Assembly: GCF_028330765.1 (NCBI RefSeq)
Contig: NZ_JAQMTY010000061.1
Span: 1 to 50,989 of the forward strand
Length of the DNA: 50,989 nucleotides
Source: Spirulina subsalsa CS-330
GTDB lineage: Bacteria > Cyanobacteriota > Cyanobacteriia > Cyanobacteriales > Spirulinaceae
Direction: 5' to 3'
Of the stretch, positions 35,993-44,774 are shown one piece after another; the first letter of the stretch is position 1, and each line of letters opens with the position of its first letter. The notes beneath the pieces are model-generated. The model was given only the letters and a program-made list of their open reading frames with translations, searched no databases and was not told where the DNA came from. The position numbers were made by a program, and so were the translations under genes.

Positions 35993-37939
35993 CTAACGTT
36001 GGCGCTGGGCGGTGGGCAGATAAAGCGTCACCGTCGTGCCTTGATTGACACCGGCACTGGTTAACTCGATCGCCCCGCCCATGAGTTCGAGCAAATTCCG
36101 GGCGATCGCTAACCCCAACCCCGCCCCATTCACCTGAGGATTCATCAAAACAAAGGGGCGAAACAGTTTTTTCTGCTGTTCGGGCGCAATCCCCACCCCG
36201 GTATCTTGAATCGACACCACCGCCCATTGCCCGCTAGAACTGTGGAGATTTTGCAGCAGCGGCGGTAGCGGCGACTCAGACCCCTGTACTCCCGAATGCA
36301 TTGCGATCGCTGTCTTGATCGAAATGTGGCCGGCGGGGGTGAATTTAATCGCATTGTCTAAAATACTCAGGAAAACTTGGCGCAATTTCACCGGATCAGC
36401 ATAGATGAGAATATCATCGGGCCAAACTTGGATGTCCAACAGTAGCCCCTTCTCCCCTAGGGACATGGTTTCTAAGGCGATCGCATCTTCGAGCACCGTC
36501 ATTAAGGGAACGCGCTCAATCTCCACATCTAACTGACCCTTTTCCAACTGAGATAAATCCAAAATATCGTCAATGATGCCCTTGAGGGTGAGCGTGGACT
36601 GCCGAGCTTTTTCCAAGAATTCTTGTTCCTCAGCATCGGTGTCACAATAACCATCTTGCAGGATTTGCAACGAGCCAATAATGCCGTTTAACGGGGTGCG
36701 GAGGTTGTGGGAAACGGTGGATAAAAATTCACTTTTGAGTTGATTGGCTAACTGCGCTTCTTTCCATGCACCTTCGAGTTCTTCTGCCCAGCTAATTAAG
36801 CGGCGAATCATGTTATTAATCGCCCCGGCTAACTGATTGAATTCCTCGATCTGGAAGTTTTTGGGAATGCGTTCGTTGATGTAGAGTTGTTCTTCTTGGA
36901 GAACATAGTCGCGTAATTGTTCTACGGGTCGTGCCATGTCGCGGGCGATGATCAGGATGGCTCCCACGGTGAGGCCCATCATGGTTACGGTTAAGAGAAT
37001 CAGCCCGGTGAGGAGGGTGTGGTGGATCTGGCGGATGGGCTTGAGGGTGTTGGCGAGGGGGGCGATCGCTAACACGACCCAGCGTTCCCTGGTGTTACCG
37101 ATTAGGGGGTTGGCAATGACCTTGTAACCGGCGATCGATTTCGCCCCATTGTTGCCAAAATCCACCAACTCGATCGCCCCCCGATCCCCGACGCGGGATT
37201 GATCTAAAATCTTTTGGATTGTTTTGCGATCATCATCTGACAATTGAGCAATGGATTGGTTCTGGGGAGCCGATGACCGATGCAGCACTATTGTACCGGT
37301 GTCGTCGATGATGACCGGATATCCCGCGAAGGCGTTGGCGTGGTCAGCCAACGAATGGGTAAAGGTGGCGCGGGCCACTAAGGCGAGATTGCTCGCTGGG
37401 GGATTGGCTGCGATCGCCTCCATCGGCAGCGCCAACGCCACGCTAAAATTAGGTTCGCGATTGGGCAATGGGGGAAGGGGAGCCATGAGGGGATCAGGAT
37501 GTTCCGGAGACGGCGTGGCAAACACAGGCCAAGACAGGGCGGCGGGGGGCGCAATGCGCTCCTGGTGACAGGTGCTCGCGAGGACGGTGCGGGTTTGGAG
37601 ATCTTGGAGTTGCAAACAATCCAGCGTCGGATGGAGGGATTGGCTAATCGTGGTGAGGGAGGCTTGTACGTCCGATGAGGTGGAACTCAGGGCTGCGAAA
37701 CTCTGCCGAACTAGGGTGAGTTCGCGGTTAACCTGGGTGATTTCGTACTCAATATCGTTGCTGTAGCGATCAGCACTGGCGGTTAAATGATTGCCCACGG
37801 CTTGCCGCATGGCCGTGCGTGCTTGGCGGTAGGTCATGCCATAGGTAATCATGACACCAATCACAAAGGCGGGAACCGTCAAAAACAGCAGTCGGATCAG
37901 GAGCAGACGGCGAAAGGAAGAGGGAGAGGGCTGTAGCAT
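35993..37939 (-). CDS. Sensor histidine kinase with periplasmic sensor
   Basis: A 648-residue membrane kinase. TM1 is at about 13-33 and TM2 at about 308-332; the roughly 275-residue loop between them is a probable periplasmic Cache-type sensor. HAMP-like and linker sequence follows (about 333-400). The HisKA domain has the phosphoacceptor His411 in STVSHNLRTPLNG. The ATPase domain shows N box (LDNAIKF), G1 (DTGVGI) and G2 (GLGLAIARNLLELMGG). No receiver domain is attached and no response regulator gene is adjacent, so its partner is unknown. Confidence 0.93.
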   Translation of the reverse strand: MLQPSPSSFRRLLLIRLLFLTVPAFVIGVMITYGMTYRQARTAMRQAVGNHLTASADRYSNDIEYEITQVNRELTLVRQSFAALSSTSSDVQASLTTISQSLHPTLDCLQLQDLQTRTVLASTCHQERIAPPAALSWPVFATPSPEHPDPLMAPLPPLPNREPNFSVALALPMEAIAANPPASNLALVARATFTHSLADHANAFAGYPVIIDDTGTIVLHRSSAPQNQSIAQLSDDDRKTIQKILDQSRVGDRGAIELVDFGNNGAKSIAGYKVIANPLIGNTRERWVVLAIAPLANTLKPIRQIHHTLLTGLILLTVTMMGLTVGAILIIARDMARPVEQLRDYVLQEEQLYINERIPKNFQIEEFNQLAGAINNMIRRLISWAEELEGAWKEAQLANQLKSEFLSTVSHNLRTPLNGIIGSLQILQDGYCDTDAEEQEFLEKARQSTLTLKGIIDDILDLSQLEKGQLDVEIERVPLMTVLEDAIALETMSLGEKGLLLDIQVWPDDILIYADPVKLRQVFLSILDNAIKFTPAGHISIKTAIAMHSGVQGSESPLPPLLQNLHSSSGQWAVVSIQDTGVGIAPEQQKKLFRPFVLMNPQVNGAGLGLAIARNLLELMGGAIELTSAGVNQGTTVTLYLPTAQRQR

Positions 37940-38092
37940 ACCGCAACATGCGCAAAAAAAGAGTCACCAAGGAAGACGCGATCGCCGTCAAGGGTCATAT
38001 AGATCCTTACCCATCATCATAGGGGAGGGATTCTCTCTCCGTGGAGATTCCACCGAATACACAAACAAATTTAATCGGGAGAACAGGGGCCG

Positions 38093-38746
38093 ATGGTTCA
38101 TCCTTACTGCACCGTAGTTTTAGCAATTACCGCCGATGGCAAACTGAGCGATGCTCCCCTTACCCCGGCTCGCTTTGGATCAGCGACGGATTTGGCCCAC
38201 TTAGAAGCCCAGGTGGCCCAGGCGGATGCGGTGCTGTTTGGGGCCGGGACATTACGGGCCTATCAAACGACGCTGACGGTGCGCGATCGCACCCTCTGCA
38301 CCCAACGCCACGAGCGCGGCCAAACGCCCCAACCGATCCATTACGTCTGTTCCCGACAGGCTGACCTTGATCCCCGCTGGCGATTTTTTCAACAACCCAC
38401 CCCACGGGGCTTAATCACCACCACCAGCGGCGCGACCCCTTGGCAGGGACGGCCAGAATTTAACGCGATCATCACCACGGGGGAGGCGATTAACTGGGGT
38501 CAGGTGTGGTCAATCCTGGGCGATCAGGGGATGGAGCGGGTGGCGGTGTTGGGTGGGGGGCAAATCGTCGGATCGCTCCTGCGCGGCGGGTGGGTGGATG
38601 AGATTTGCTTAACCCTTTGCCCCCTGATTTTGGGGGAGGGTGTGCCGTGGATGGCGGGGCAGTTACCGGCGGTGGGGTTGGAGTTGCTGGCCTGTGAGGC
38701 GATCGCGTCGGAACTGTTTCTGCGCTATCGGGTGGTGCGCGGCTAA
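38093..38746 (+). CDS. RibD C-terminal-type reductase
   Basis: A 217-residue dihydrofolate-reductase-fold protein of the RibD_C family (COG1985), which in riboflavin synthesis reduces the ribosyl side chain of the deaminated pyrimidine with NADPH. Motifs include [50 protein letters not shown] and [15 protein letters not shown]. It lacks the RibD deaminase domain, so it would act with a separate deaminase or in another pathway. The stop overlaps that of rimM on the other strand (38743-38746). Confidence 0.88.
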   Translation: MVHPYCTVVLAITADGKLSDAPLTPARFGSATDLAHLEAQVAQADAVLFGAGTLRAYQTTLTVRDRTLCTQRHERGQTPQPIHYVCSRQADLDPRWRFFQQPTPRGLITTTSGATPWQGRPEFNAIITTGEAINWGQVWSILGDQGMERVAVLGGGQIVGSLLRGGWVDEICLTLCPLILGEGVPWMAGQLPAVGLELLACEAIASELFLRYRVVRG

Positions 38747-39273
38747 ATCAGGCCCGGCGGCGGGGTGATTTCGAGGCGATCGCCCTCTAGATCCACCACG
38801 GGCACGATCGCTTTCACAAAGGGGATTAACACCGTTTTGGTCGGGTCATCGGCGCGGCGCACTTCGAGCAAATCATTCCCCGCCGAGCGCAGATCGATCA
38901 CCTCACCGACCACCTCGCCGCTGGCTTGATCAATCACCGTCAGCCCGATCAGTTCCGCCACATGAAATTCATCCTCATCGAGTTCCGGCAATTCCGCATC
39001 ACTGACCAAGAGCGTCGCGCCGCGCAGGGCTTCGGCCTGGGTGCGATCGCTCACCGCCGCCAACCGCACGATATAGAGATTTTTCCCCGGCACAGGCCGA
39101 CCCCGCACCAATTCCACCGCCTCCGGCTCTGCCCCCGGTGCGCGTCGTAACCAACGCTGCCCCGGTTGGGTAAATCGCTCCGGGAAATCCGACAGCGACA
39201 ACACCCGCACTTCGCCCTGTAACCCTTGGGCCGAGACGATAGTACCAATTTCTAACCAGTCTGCATCAACCAT
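38743..39273 (-). CDS. rimM: Ribosome maturation factor RimM
   Basis: A 30S assembly factor that binds ribosomal protein S19. The 176-residue length is normal. The N-terminal domain opens [29 protein letters not shown], and the PRC-barrel domain follows ([55 protein letters not shown]). The ATG at 39273 is preferred to the longer frame starting at 39327. It converges with the RibD-type gene with overlapping stop codons. No S16 or TrmD genes flank it here. Confidence 0.95.
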   Translation of the reverse strand: MVDADWLEIGTIVSAQGLQGEVRVLSLSDFPERFTQPGQRWLRRAPGAEPEAVELVRGRPVPGKNLYIVRLAAVSDRTQAEALRGATLLVSDAELPELDEDEFHVAELIGLTVIDQASGEVVGEVIDLRSAGNDLLEVRRADDPTKTVLIPFVKAIVPVVDLEGDRLEITPPPGLI

Positions 39274-39700
39274 GAGCGATCGCGAATTTTGCCTAGCCAG
39301 AATAGCACGAAGCCACAGCCAATCCACAGCATCGCCTCCGAGTCTTCTGCCTCGTGAGAGATATTAGCATTACTGATCTGAGTCTTGGGAAAGATTCAGA
39401 TTCTCAAACCGTTTTGCCATACTGAGGGCTCAAACAATTAACCGAATCTCTTATCAACACGCCTGACGCTGCTTTACAAAACTCGCATTTTCAGAACTCA
39501 ATCGGTAGCGGAATTGCAAATCCCCTAAGTCTGTCTGCGTCAGTCCCGTAACAGTATTGAGATCCCCCTATAGCAATCCCATTTGATTCATGAACAGACA
39601 AGGGGCTTTAAGCCCCTTGTTGATGAGGAGATAAGATCTCCGATTGATTGAGGATCGCTATAGCTTCACCGTTACTCATTTATCCCCTAATATCCGCACC
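39274..39700. other. 427-bp upstream region of ggpS and rimM
   Basis: This region carries a family A repeat (39569-39662) that ends 38 bp before the ggpS start codon. The remaining DNA upstream of the repeat is AT-rich, without a gene. In Synechocystis ggpS is controlled by a repressor from an overlapping small frame; no equivalent could be identified. Confidence 0.6.
39569..39662 (+). repeat. Family A element, copy 5 (upstream of ggpS)
   Basis: 94 bp, same orientation as copy 1, with one extra T in the central stem (AGGGGCTTTAAGCCCCTT). It ends 38 bp before the ggpS ATG and therefore lies in the promoter or leader of that gene. Confidence 0.92.
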
Positions 39701-41209
39701 ATGAAATCCTCTTTGGTCATTCTTTACCACCGTGAACCCTACGACGAAATTATCGAAAACGGAGTTGTTCGCTATCGCCCAAAGAAAAGTCCCAATGGGA
39801 TTATGCCAACCCTGAAAAGCTTCTTTGGCCATGTGAATCGAGGCACTTGGGTCGCCTGGAAACAAGTCACCGAAGATCAAAAAGTAACCTTTGAAAGTCG
39901 CATCACCGTTGAAGAAGAAAATAATAATTACAGCGTTCTCCGGATTCCCCTTTTAGCAGAGCAGGTCAAACACTTTTACCACATCACCTCAAAAGAAGCC
40001 TTTTGGCCGATTCTACATTCTTTTCCCTGGCAGTTCACCGATGAATCCTCGGATTGGGAAAACTTTAAAACCATCAACCGCCTCTTTGCCGAAGCCGCCT
40101 GTGCAGAAGCCGCCGAGGATGCCCTGATTTGGGTGCATGACTATAACCTTTGGCTGGCCCCGCACTACATTCGCCAATTAAAGCCCGACGCAAAAATCGC
40201 CTTTTTCCACCATACGCCCTTCCCCTCGGTGGATATCTTCAACATCCTGCCCTGGCGGGAGCAAATTGTGGATAGTTTGCTCTGCTGTGATGTGGTGGGC
40301 TTCCATATTCCCCGCTACTCGGAAAACTTTGTCAATGTGGCGCGGAGTTTGCGCCCGGTTGAAGTGCTCAAGCGCGAAGAACCCCCAGCCCACATGACTA
40401 AAACCGGCACGGCTTTGGCTGAACCGGAAATGATTTCTCAACTGGGCTATAACGGTCGAGTGATTAATATCGATGCGTTCCCGGTGGGGACGAACCCGGA
40501 GCATATTCAAGGGGTGTTGGCACGGCCCGAAGCCCAGCAACGGTTAGCGGAAATGCGCGAAGAGTTTGGCGATCGCAAACTCCTGATCGCCGCCGGTCGT
40601 GTGGACTACGTCAAAGGCAATAAAGAAATGCTCCTCGCCTTTGAACGTCTCCTCGAACGTCGTCCGGATCTCCACGGCACACTGAATTTCCTTGTTACCT
40701 GTGTCACCCCTGCCGCCGGGATGCGCATCTACGAAACCACCCAGCACGAAATCGAGCAACTCGTGGGACGGATTAACGGGCGATTCTCTGAACTGGGCTG
40801 GACTCCGGTGCTGCTGTTCACCGAACCCCTCAACGCCATTGACCTGATGTGTTACTACAAACTCGCCGATGTTTGTTGGACAACCCCGCTCCGGGATGGT
40901 TTGAATTTGGTGGCGAAGGAATATGTGGTGGCCCATAAGGAGGATACTGGGGTGCTGCTCCTGTCGGAATTTGTCGGCGCAGCGGTGGAACTGCCGGAAG
41001 CGTTGCTGACGAATCCCTATTCTCAAGAGAAAATGGATGAGTCCATCGAGTTGGCCCTGGCGATGCCGGCAGCGGAACAGCGGGAACGGTTGGCGAAAAT
41101 GTATGCCACTGTCACCACCTACGATGTGAAATATTGGGGCGATCGCCTTCTCACGATCTTCAAAACCCTCCAAGCAGAGGCGAAAAAAGTGCCCCAAGGC
41201 GTAGCCTAG
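39701..41209 (+). CDS. ggpS: Glucosylglycerol-phosphate synthase
   Basis: A GT20-family enzyme that joins glucose from ADP-glucose to glycerol-3-phosphate, the first step in making the osmolyte glucosylglycerol during salt stress. The 502-residue length fits GgpS, and the start MKSSLVILYHREPYDEIIENGVVRYRPKKSPNG is characteristic. Conserved blocks include IWVHDYNLWLAPHYIRQL, FFHHTPFPSVDIFNILPWR, INIDAFPVGTNPEHIQ, GRVDYVKGNKEMLLAFERLL and TTPLRDGLNLVAKEYVVA. The true start is the ATG at 39701; an open frame reaching back to 39644 lies in the repeat. No phosphatase (ggpP) or glucosylglycerol transporter genes are adjacent. A strong terminator follows. Confidence 0.96.
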   Translation: MKSSLVILYHREPYDEIIENGVVRYRPKKSPNGIMPTLKSFFGHVNRGTWVAWKQVTEDQKVTFESRITVEEENNNYSVLRIPLLAEQVKHFYHITSKEAFWPILHSFPWQFTDESSDWENFKTINRLFAEAACAEAAEDALIWVHDYNLWLAPHYIRQLKPDAKIAFFHHTPFPSVDIFNILPWREQIVDSLLCCDVVGFHIPRYSENFVNVARSLRPVEVLKREEPPAHMTKTGTALAEPEMISQLGYNGRVINIDAFPVGTNPEHIQGVLARPEAQQRLAEMREEFGDRKLLIAAGRVDYVKGNKEMLLAFERLLERRPDLHGTLNFLVTCVTPAAGMRIYETTQHEIEQLVGRINGRFSELGWTPVLLFTEPLNAIDLMCYYKLADVCWTTPLRDGLNLVAKEYVVAHKEDTGVLLLSEFVGAAVELPEALLTNPYSQEKMDESIELALAMPAAEQRERLAKMYATVTTYDVKYWGDRLLTIFKTLQAEAKKVPQGVA

Positions 41210-41231
41210 TTTCTCCATTTTGCCTGGTATT

Positions 41232-41266
41232 AAAACCCCGGATTCTCGATAGGAATTCGGGGTTTT
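41232..41266. terminator. Strong hairpin terminator after ggpS
   Basis: Near-perfect stem AAAACCCCGGATTC (41232-41245) with GAATTCGGGGTTTT (41253-41266) and a short loop. T-rich ends on both strands mean it could stop transcription from either side. Confidence 0.88.
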
Positions 41267-41370
41267 GTGTGGCAGCGTTCGCTTCGCGTGACCCAATCGT
41301 CCTGAACGATTCACCTAACATCTCGGCGATCGCACTAGCCAGGGCAGTTAGGACATTCAGAGACTCTAGA

Positions 41371-41396
41371 ACAAGGGGCTGAAGCCCCTTGCCTGT
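41371..41396. repeat. Family A element, core fragment
   Basis: Only the central ACAAGGGGCTGAAGCCCCTT and GCCTGT remain, matching the core of copies 3 and 4. The terminal repeats are missing, so it is a remnant. Confidence 0.65.
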
Positions 41397-41481
41397 CCTA
41401 ATCCCCTTGTCCACTGCGATAACTTGTGCCAGCGGAAAAAATACCGCACACTGAAGATATCTTTCGTTCAATGCAACCGTC

Positions 41482-42528
41482 ATGGCGCTATACGCAGAAC
41501 TCCATCGTCATTTAGGTGGTTCCGTGGTTCCCCGCATCCTTTGGCGATATTTTCAACGCTATGAGCCGGATTTGTCCCAACGGTTTCCGGATTATGACCC
41601 CTTTGAAGACTTCTACACCCGCCCCCGTGAGACCTTAGATGAATATTTAGAACTGCATACCTTAGTGGAAAGTGTGCAAACGGAAACCACCTTACCCTAT
41701 TTCATCTATCGCCTGTTACGGGGGGCCTATGTGTTTGAAAATCTCGCCTATTTAGAACTACGTTATACCCCCTATTACCGCACCGACTCCGATCGCTCCG
41801 AAGCCGAACGTATTGACCAAATGCAGCGGATTGTCGAGGTGGTGGGCAAGGCGATGCAGGGGGTAGAGCATCCGATTATTACACCGCAGATTTTATGTAT
41901 GCATGTGCGGTTACCCGATGCGGTGAATCGGGCGATCGTGGATTTAGCGATCGCGAATCCTGGCATCGTTTGTGGGGTGGATCTTGCCGGGGGCGATAAT
42001 CATTATGGCGATCGCATTGATGAGTTGGTGAAGTTGTTTGACTATGCGCGATCGCACGGCGTGAAGACCACCGGCCACCTCTACGAAACCGCCGACGGTT
42101 GCCATCCCCAACTCTTGCCCTATCTTCACCGCATCGGCCACGGGATTCAAATCCCCCTCCAACATCCGGAACTGCTACGGGAAGTGGCCGCCAATGGTCA
42201 ATGTTTAGAAGTGTGCCCCACCACCTATTTTCAAACCGGCGCGTTAGAGGATTTATCGCAACTGAAAACGGTGTTTCAACGCTGTTTTGATGCGGGGGTG
42301 GATGTGGCGATTTGTACCGATAATGCGGGGCTGCATAATGTGCGCTTACCCTTTGAATATGAGAATTTATTAACCCACGATATTATCAATTTTCGTCAAC
42401 TCCAAGCCTGCCAAGATGCGGCGTTTCGTCATGCCTTTGCCTGGCCCTACAAACAACCGCCGACTCTGTTATTAAATACCCTCCTGCAAGACGAACCGCC
42501 CGCCGATGCCACCTCGATTTATCCCTAA
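41482..42528 (+). CDS. Adenosine deaminase family protein
   Basis: A 348-residue metal-dependent deaminase-fold protein. Metal ligands are visible: the HxH pair at His8 and His10 (ELHRHLGGS), GHLYET, and RIGHG (GHG). The usual TDDP segment is TDNAG here, so Asp280 is kept but the second Asp is Asn281. The catalytic Glu is present in HLYE. The substitution and moderate divergence make the true substrate uncertain; it may act on adenosine, adenine or another purine. The predicted protein has no signal peptide. It lies downstream of a strong terminator and a repeat remnant. Confidence 0.85.
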   Translation: MALYAELHRHLGGSVVPRILWRYFQRYEPDLSQRFPDYDPFEDFYTRPRETLDEYLELHTLVESVQTETTLPYFIYRLLRGAYVFENLAYLELRYTPYYRTDSDRSEAERIDQMQRIVEVVGKAMQGVEHPIITPQILCMHVRLPDAVNRAIVDLAIANPGIVCGVDLAGGDNHYGDRIDELVKLFDYARSHGVKTTGHLYETADGCHPQLLPYLHRIGHGIQIPLQHPELLREVAANGQCLEVCPTTYFQTGALEDLSQLKTVFQRCFDAGVDVAICTDNAGLHNVRLPFEYENLLTHDIINFRQLQACQDAAFRHAFAWPYKQPPTLLLNTLLQDEPPADATSIYP

Positions 42529-42592
42529 ATTGCCGGGTTATGATTCAGGGTGCATCCCTCTTTTGCAGATTCATACTGCTCGCCAGGGAGCA

Positions 42593-42667
42593 CCCTCATC
42601 CCCAACCCTTCTCCCTCAGGAGAAGGGAGCCAAAAGCCCTCTCCTAAGGGAGAGGGTTGGGTGAGGG
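42593..42667. repeat. CCCTCATCCCCAACCC inverted repeat with nested hairpins
   Basis: Outer arms CCCTCATCCCCAACCC (42593-42608) and GGGTTGGGTGAGGG (42654-42667) enclose two inner hairpins (CTTCTCC.../GGAGAAGG and CCCTCTCC/GGGAGAGGG). It is related to the element at 5021-5068. It lies between the deaminase-family gene and the CHAT gene and adds an open but non-homologous extension to the latter. Confidence 0.75.
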
Positions 42668-42732
42668 ATTGTATCACAGGGATCAAATTCACGAATTGGA
42701 TCGCTTTGACTATTCAATTACCCAACATCACC

Positions 42733-44712
42733 ATGCTGCGATCACCCCTCCTTTCCCTATCCTTAGCCGTCACCCTCTGGGGGATGCCGAGTCTGATCCA
42801 GTCGCTCCCGGCGGCGATCGCGGCTGAGACTGACCCCCTCCTTGAGTTAACCCAGCGGGCCCACCAGCAGCTAGAGGCTGGCCAGTTTGAAGCGGCGCGG
42901 GACACCTATCGACAGTTGTTAGACCGGGCAACACGGGAGGGGAGCGATCGCGCCATGAATGACGCTCGCCTCGGCCAGGCCAAAGCCACCCTCCTCGCCC
43001 AACACTACACCGAGGCGATCCCGCAGTGGGAGCAGATTGTCACCCACGAACGCCAGACCCCCAACCACAGCGGCTTACCCCTGGCGTTAACAAATTTGGC
43101 CCTGGCACAGTTTGGGGCGGGACAGTATCGAGCGGCGGAAATGGCCCTGCGGGAGGCGGTGATCGCGTGGGATAGCCTGCGGGCAAACTTGGCGGATCTC
43201 GACCAAGTGACCCTGTTTGAACAGCAAGCCCATACCTATCGCCTCTTGCAAAAAACCTTGGTGGCCCAGGGCAACACCGATGCGGCGCTGGTGGTGGCCG
43301 AGGCGAGTCGGGCGCAATCCTTCGTGGAGCAGTTGGTGCGCAAGTATCGCCCCACCCCTGCGCCACCGCTGGATCTGGCGGCGATTCGTGCCGTGGCCCA
43401 ACGGGAAAATACAACCTTGGTGGTTTATTCCTTAGTGGGGGATGAGGTGCGGGTTTTGGGTACAGAAACCAATGAGCCGACGACGCTCTACAGTTGGGTG
43501 GTGTCGCCCCAGGGTGCGATCGCATTCCAGACCCTCGACCTCCAAGCCGTAGGCATTGAATCCCTGCGCACCTTTGTCCGCCAAACCCGCACCCAACTGA
43601 TCGATCGCTTCGGTCGGGGACGGATCACCACCACCCTCCCCGGTGACGATGCGGCGGACTATCTCTATCAACTCTTGATCGCGCCGATTGCGGCCCATTT
43701 GCCCCGCGATCCCGCTGCTTCGGTGACGATTCTCCCCCAAGATGCCCTGTTCCTCGTGCCCTTTGCCACGCTGCGCAATCCCGCCGGGAATTATCTGATT
43801 GAATCCCACACACTGCAAGTTGCGCCCAATGTGCAGACCTTAGCGATCGCCGCCGCCACCCCAGCACGATCCTCCCAGGGAACCGCCGTGATCGTCGGCA
43901 ACCCCACCATGCCCACCCTGCCCCAACAGGATCACCCCCTCAGTGCCTTACCCGGCGCGGAACAAGAAGCGATCGCCGTGGCGAACCTCCTCAACACCAC
44001 CCCCTTTCTAGGATCACAGGCCAGCTTCGCCCAGATTCAGCCCCACCTCGCCACCGCCTCCGTGCTCCACTTTGCCACCCACGGCCTGCTCTCCTGTGTG
44101 GACACCCAAATCGACCCCAACGAATCCCTGCGCTATGAGTTGCGCTGTCCGAACTTCCCCGTTGATATCTACGGTAATGCGATCGATCCCAGCCTGAGCA
44201 CCGCCCGCGACAATAACGTGTTTGTCAATCCCGGCGCGGTGATTGTGGGGGGAAATGTCTTTGTGGGTGGGGTCGCGGCGGAAACATCCCTCGCCCGCGA
44301 AAAAGTAGTGCGCGTTGATTTGCCGGGTGCTCTCGTCCTCACCGCTGATGATGAGTTTGCCACGAGTGATCTTAAGGATGGCTTTTTAACCAGTCGGGAA
44401 ATTGTGGCCTTGGATTTAACGGCGGATTTGGTGGTGTTGAGTGCCTGTGATACTGGGCAGGGGCGGATTACGGGGGATGGGGTTGTGGGGTTGTCGCGAT
44501 CGTTTTTGGCCGCAGGGGCGGCAAGTGTGGTGGTGTCGCTTTGGGCGATTCCGGATATTCCGACGGCGATGCTGATGACGGAGTTTTATCGCAATCTGCG
44601 CCACAATCCGGATAAGGCCGCCGCCCTCCGCCAAGCGATGCTAACCACAATGGAACAATACCCCGACCCGATCAATTGGGGCGCGTTTGTGTTCATGGGC
44701 GATCGCACCTAA
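42733..44712 (+). CDS. Secreted TPR-CHAT protein with insertion in the peptidase domain
   Basis: A 659-residue protein. A signal peptide (MLRSPLLSLSLAVTLWGMPSLIQSLPAAIAAE) precedes a helical TPR-like region (about 35-220: LTQRAHQQLEAGQFEAARDTYRQLL). The CHAT domain starts near 320. Its presumed His is His450 (LHFATHG) and Cys is Cys572 (LSACDTGQG), 122 residues apart, against 48 in the other CHAT protein of this window. The extra block after HGLLSC contains CVDTQIDPNESL, NNVFVNPGAVIVGGNVFVGGV and four Cys in its first half before LPGALVLTADDEF. The frame is open to 42550, but that part crosses a repeat; ATG 42733 is chosen. Confidence 0.88.
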   Translation: MLRSPLLSLSLAVTLWGMPSLIQSLPAAIAAETDPLLELTQRAHQQLEAGQFEAARDTYRQLLDRATREGSDRAMNDARLGQAKATLLAQHYTEAIPQWEQIVTHERQTPNHSGLPLALTNLALAQFGAGQYRAAEMALREAVIAWDSLRANLADLDQVTLFEQQAHTYRLLQKTLVAQGNTDAALVVAEASRAQSFVEQLVRKYRPTPAPPLDLAAIRAVAQRENTTLVVYSLVGDEVRVLGTETNEPTTLYSWVVSPQGAIAFQTLDLQAVGIESLRTFVRQTRTQLIDRFGRGRITTTLPGDDAADYLYQLLIAPIAAHLPRDPAASVTILPQDALFLVPFATLRNPAGNYLIESHTLQVAPNVQTLAIAAATPARSSQGTAVIVGNPTMPTLPQQDHPLSALPGAEQEAIAVANLLNTTPFLGSQASFAQIQPHLATASVLHFATHGLLSCVDTQIDPNESLRYELRCPNFPVDIYGNAIDPSLSTARDNNVFVNPGAVIVGGNVFVGGVAAETSLAREKVVRVDLPGALVLTADDEFATSDLKDGFLTSREIVALDLTADLVVLSACDTGQGRITGDGVVGLSRSFLAAGAASVVVSLWAIPDIPTAMLMTEFYRNLRHNPDKAAALRQAMLTTMEQYPDPINWGAFVFMGDRT

Positions 44713-44774
44713 AAAATGTTAACTCTCGCTCCCCTTTACCCGGTGTGGGCCCAGGGAATGAGGGCGATTTTGGC

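Noticed and set aside
39644-39700. Longer N-terminus for GgpS (19 extra residues)
   Set aside because: The extra codons lie in the repeat element and the GgpS family begins at the ATG at 39701.
42550-42732. Longer N-terminus for the second CHAT protein
   Set aside because: The extension is translated repeat DNA; the signal peptide begins at ATG 42733.
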